Assembly: GCA_038230975.1 (NCBI GenBank) | Contig: JBBRMF010000008.1 | Coordinates: forward strand, 1-45,083 | DNA from: JANXVV01 sp038230975 | GTDB lineage: Bacteria > Planctomycetota > Phycisphaerae > Tepidisphaerales > Tepidisphaeraceae | Direction of reading: 5' to 3' | Length of the DNA: 45,083 nt | In this document: piece after piece, positions 45,058-45,083 of the stretch | How the letters are laid out: every line of letters starts with the position of its first letter | How positions within the stretch are numbered: the stretch's first letter is position 1 | Notes under the pieces: model-generated | Database searches by the model: none | Told to the model about the DNA's origin: nothing | What the model saw: only the letters and a program-made list of their open reading frames with translations | Translations under genes and position numbers: made by a program

Positions 45058-45083
45058 GACGCGCGCCGTTGCCCGCAGTTGGC

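Overview
The window looks like a chromosomal segment of a planctomycete, probably near Phycisphaerae/Tepidisphaerales. The pointers are a TIGR03790-family protein, a CxxC-CxxC (MJ0042-type) zinc ribbon fused to membrane segments, many large secreted or membrane-anchored proteins of unknown role, a PA0069-type radical SAM protein, inconsistent Shine-Dalgarno use and moderately high GC (judged by eye). The taxonomic call is inference. I saw no tRNA, rRNA, CRISPR array, transposase or phage gene.

Layout. 134-4232 (minus): secreted TPR protein, TIGR03790 protein and a small pentapeptide-like protein, with a perfect 23-bp hairpin between the last two. 4555-5424 (plus): membrane-anchored AsmA-like protein. 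5458-7662 (minus): hybrid histidine kinase with an ethylene-receptor-like sensor. 7758-12529 (minus): four-gene cluster of TPR and membrane proteins. 12610-13449 (plus): sugar isomerase/epimerase-like protein, probably on a leaderless mRNA. 13614-14687 (minus): radical SAM protein. 14887-17939 (plus): VIT1/CCC1 transporter, exported methyltransferase and a kinase-like protein. 17976-19078 (minus): SMP-30 gene broken by one missing base. 19195-24288 (plus): YpfJ-type metallopeptidase, small conserved protein, secreted hydrolase-TPR fusion, DUF5658-like membrane protein and zinc-ribbon/membrane/hydrolase-like protein. 24334-27654 (minus): glycogen debranching enzyme abutting a membrane protein gene. 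27766-28569 (plus): DUF1223 protein.

28950-36520 (plus) is the most unusual region. The glutamate synthase genes gltB and gltD are separated by a two-gene module: a HEPN-domain protein whose start overlaps the gltB stop as ATGA, and a small overlapping partner. gltD is followed after 19 nt by a MNT nucleotidyltransferase/HepT pair in which hepT carries an in-frame TGA. A core nitrogen-assimilation operon therefore hosts two HEPN-type modules resembling toxin-antitoxin or defence genes.

36873-45083: secreted coiled-coil/tyrosine-rich protein, outer-membrane barrel and YHS-domain lipoprotein (plus), then a DUF3352-like secreted protein, a polytopic membrane protein and a class I glutamine amidotransferase with a proline-rich insertion (minus).

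Intergenic spaces carry a striking set of dyad hairpins, several of them 'nested' (each long arm is itself a small hairpin), and one inverted pair of heptanucleotide arrays. Many lie at gene ends and probably act as terminators, but they differ in sequence and look like several small repeat families.
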